From Clostridium sp. AM58-1XD (GTDB lineage Bacteria > Bacillota > Clostridia > Lachnospirales > Lachnospiraceae): a stretch of DNA of 64,000 nucleotides. Location of the stretch: NCBI RefSeq assembly GCF_003464085.1, contig NZ_QSDR01000017.1, forward strand, positions 1 to 64,000, in the 5' to 3' direction. Each line of letters opens with the position of its first letter. Position 1 is the first letter of the stretch. This document shows, one piece after another, positions 63,905-64,000 of the stretch. The notes under the pieces were generated by a model. That model searched no databases. It had not been told where the DNA came from and saw only the letters and a list, made by a program, of their open reading frames with translations. The translations under genes and the position numbers were made by a program.

Positions 63905-64000
63905 TTAGTAATCCAGACTCTCCATATACTTCATATACTTAACGACCATAAGCGCAATCTTAAAGGTAATTGCGTCCTCAAATACGCGGAGATCCAGTCC
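63905..64000 (-). CDS. C-terminal end of an unidentified gene upstream of ftsE
   Basis: The last 31 codons (LDLRVFEDAITFKIALMVV..., ending MESLDY) are open to the window edge and end 18 bases before ftsE. The piece is too short to place in a family. Its tight spacing suggests it belongs to the fts operon. Confidence 0.6.
   Translation of the reverse strand, partial: GLDLRVFEDAITFKIALMVVKYMKYMESLDY

Overview
The window looks like chromosomal DNA of a spore-forming, anaerobic Lachnospiraceae-type clostridium (the group once called Clostridium cluster XIVa). The grounds are Firmicutes-style AGGAGG ribosome sites, strong TTGACA-N17-TATAAT promoters, a DUF5688 gene, two collagen-like spore-surface genes behind SigK-type promoters, and the ftsEX / peptidoglycan hydrolase / C-terminal protease block. 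The genus cannot be fixed from the sequence alone. No rRNA, tRNA or CRISPR array was seen.

Layout. 0-2.7 kb: 5' part of a collagen-like gene, an orphan prepilin, a decayed YheO-type regulator and GntP permease, then an intact asparaginase. 2.7-12.4 kb (minus): one long sugar operon with ribulokinase, ROK regulator, AllA-like protein, SDR dehydrogenase, ribose-type ABC importer, PfkB kinase and class II aldolase. 12.4-19.9 kb: structured tandem repeats, then a tricarboxylate (TctCBA) transport operon carrying an extra DctP-type binding protein, with a divergent membrane-anchored AraC regulator. 19.9-26.6 kb: acylphosphatase, DUF5688, feoAB behind a Fur-like promoter, a GNAT gene with an attenuator-like leader, uvrB. 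27.4-28.9 kb: a BclA-like collagen protein. 29.2-33.3 kb: a compact operon of esterase, stand-alone adenylation domain, GNAT and radical SAM enzyme, with a divergent HxlR regulator. 33.7-37.2 kb: MBL hydrolase, blaI with a gutted blaR1, AraC/GyrI-like regulator, DUF6144. 37.3-42.8 kb: 2-aminoethylphosphonate uptake and breakdown (phnT, permease, binding protein, PhnX-PhnW fusion) behind a Pho box. 43-45.8 kb: threonine aldolase with a structured leader, an unassigned small RNA, and remnants of mobile DNA. 45.8-51.7 kb: two MATE pumps, one with an attenuator-like leader and one beside an AraC regulator. 51.7-59.5 kb: phoR, phoP, two phoU copies and pstBACS behind a triple Pho box. 59.7-64 kb: ctpA, an EnvC/PcsB-type hydrolase, ftsX, ftsE and the end of one more gene.

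How parts fit together. The two-component system, the Pst transporter and the phosphonate operon form a phosphate-starvation unit sharing 11-bp-period TTTACA repeats. Eleven single-base frameshifts (nine losses, two gains) break accessory genes: araB, ROK, tctA, tctB, the AraC regulator twice, the adenylation domain, phnS, phnT, threonine aldolase and an XRE gene. Correcting one base at each break (two in the AraC gene) restores a family-length frame in every case except the XRE gene, whose 3' end is lost. These breaks are either base-calling errors or real decay, and this must be settled before calling those genes dead. The most interesting leads are the adenylation-domain operon, three candidate regulatory leaders (upstream of GNAT, MATE and threonine aldolase), the orphan small RNA, and a family of dispersed structured repeats that show compensatory base changes.
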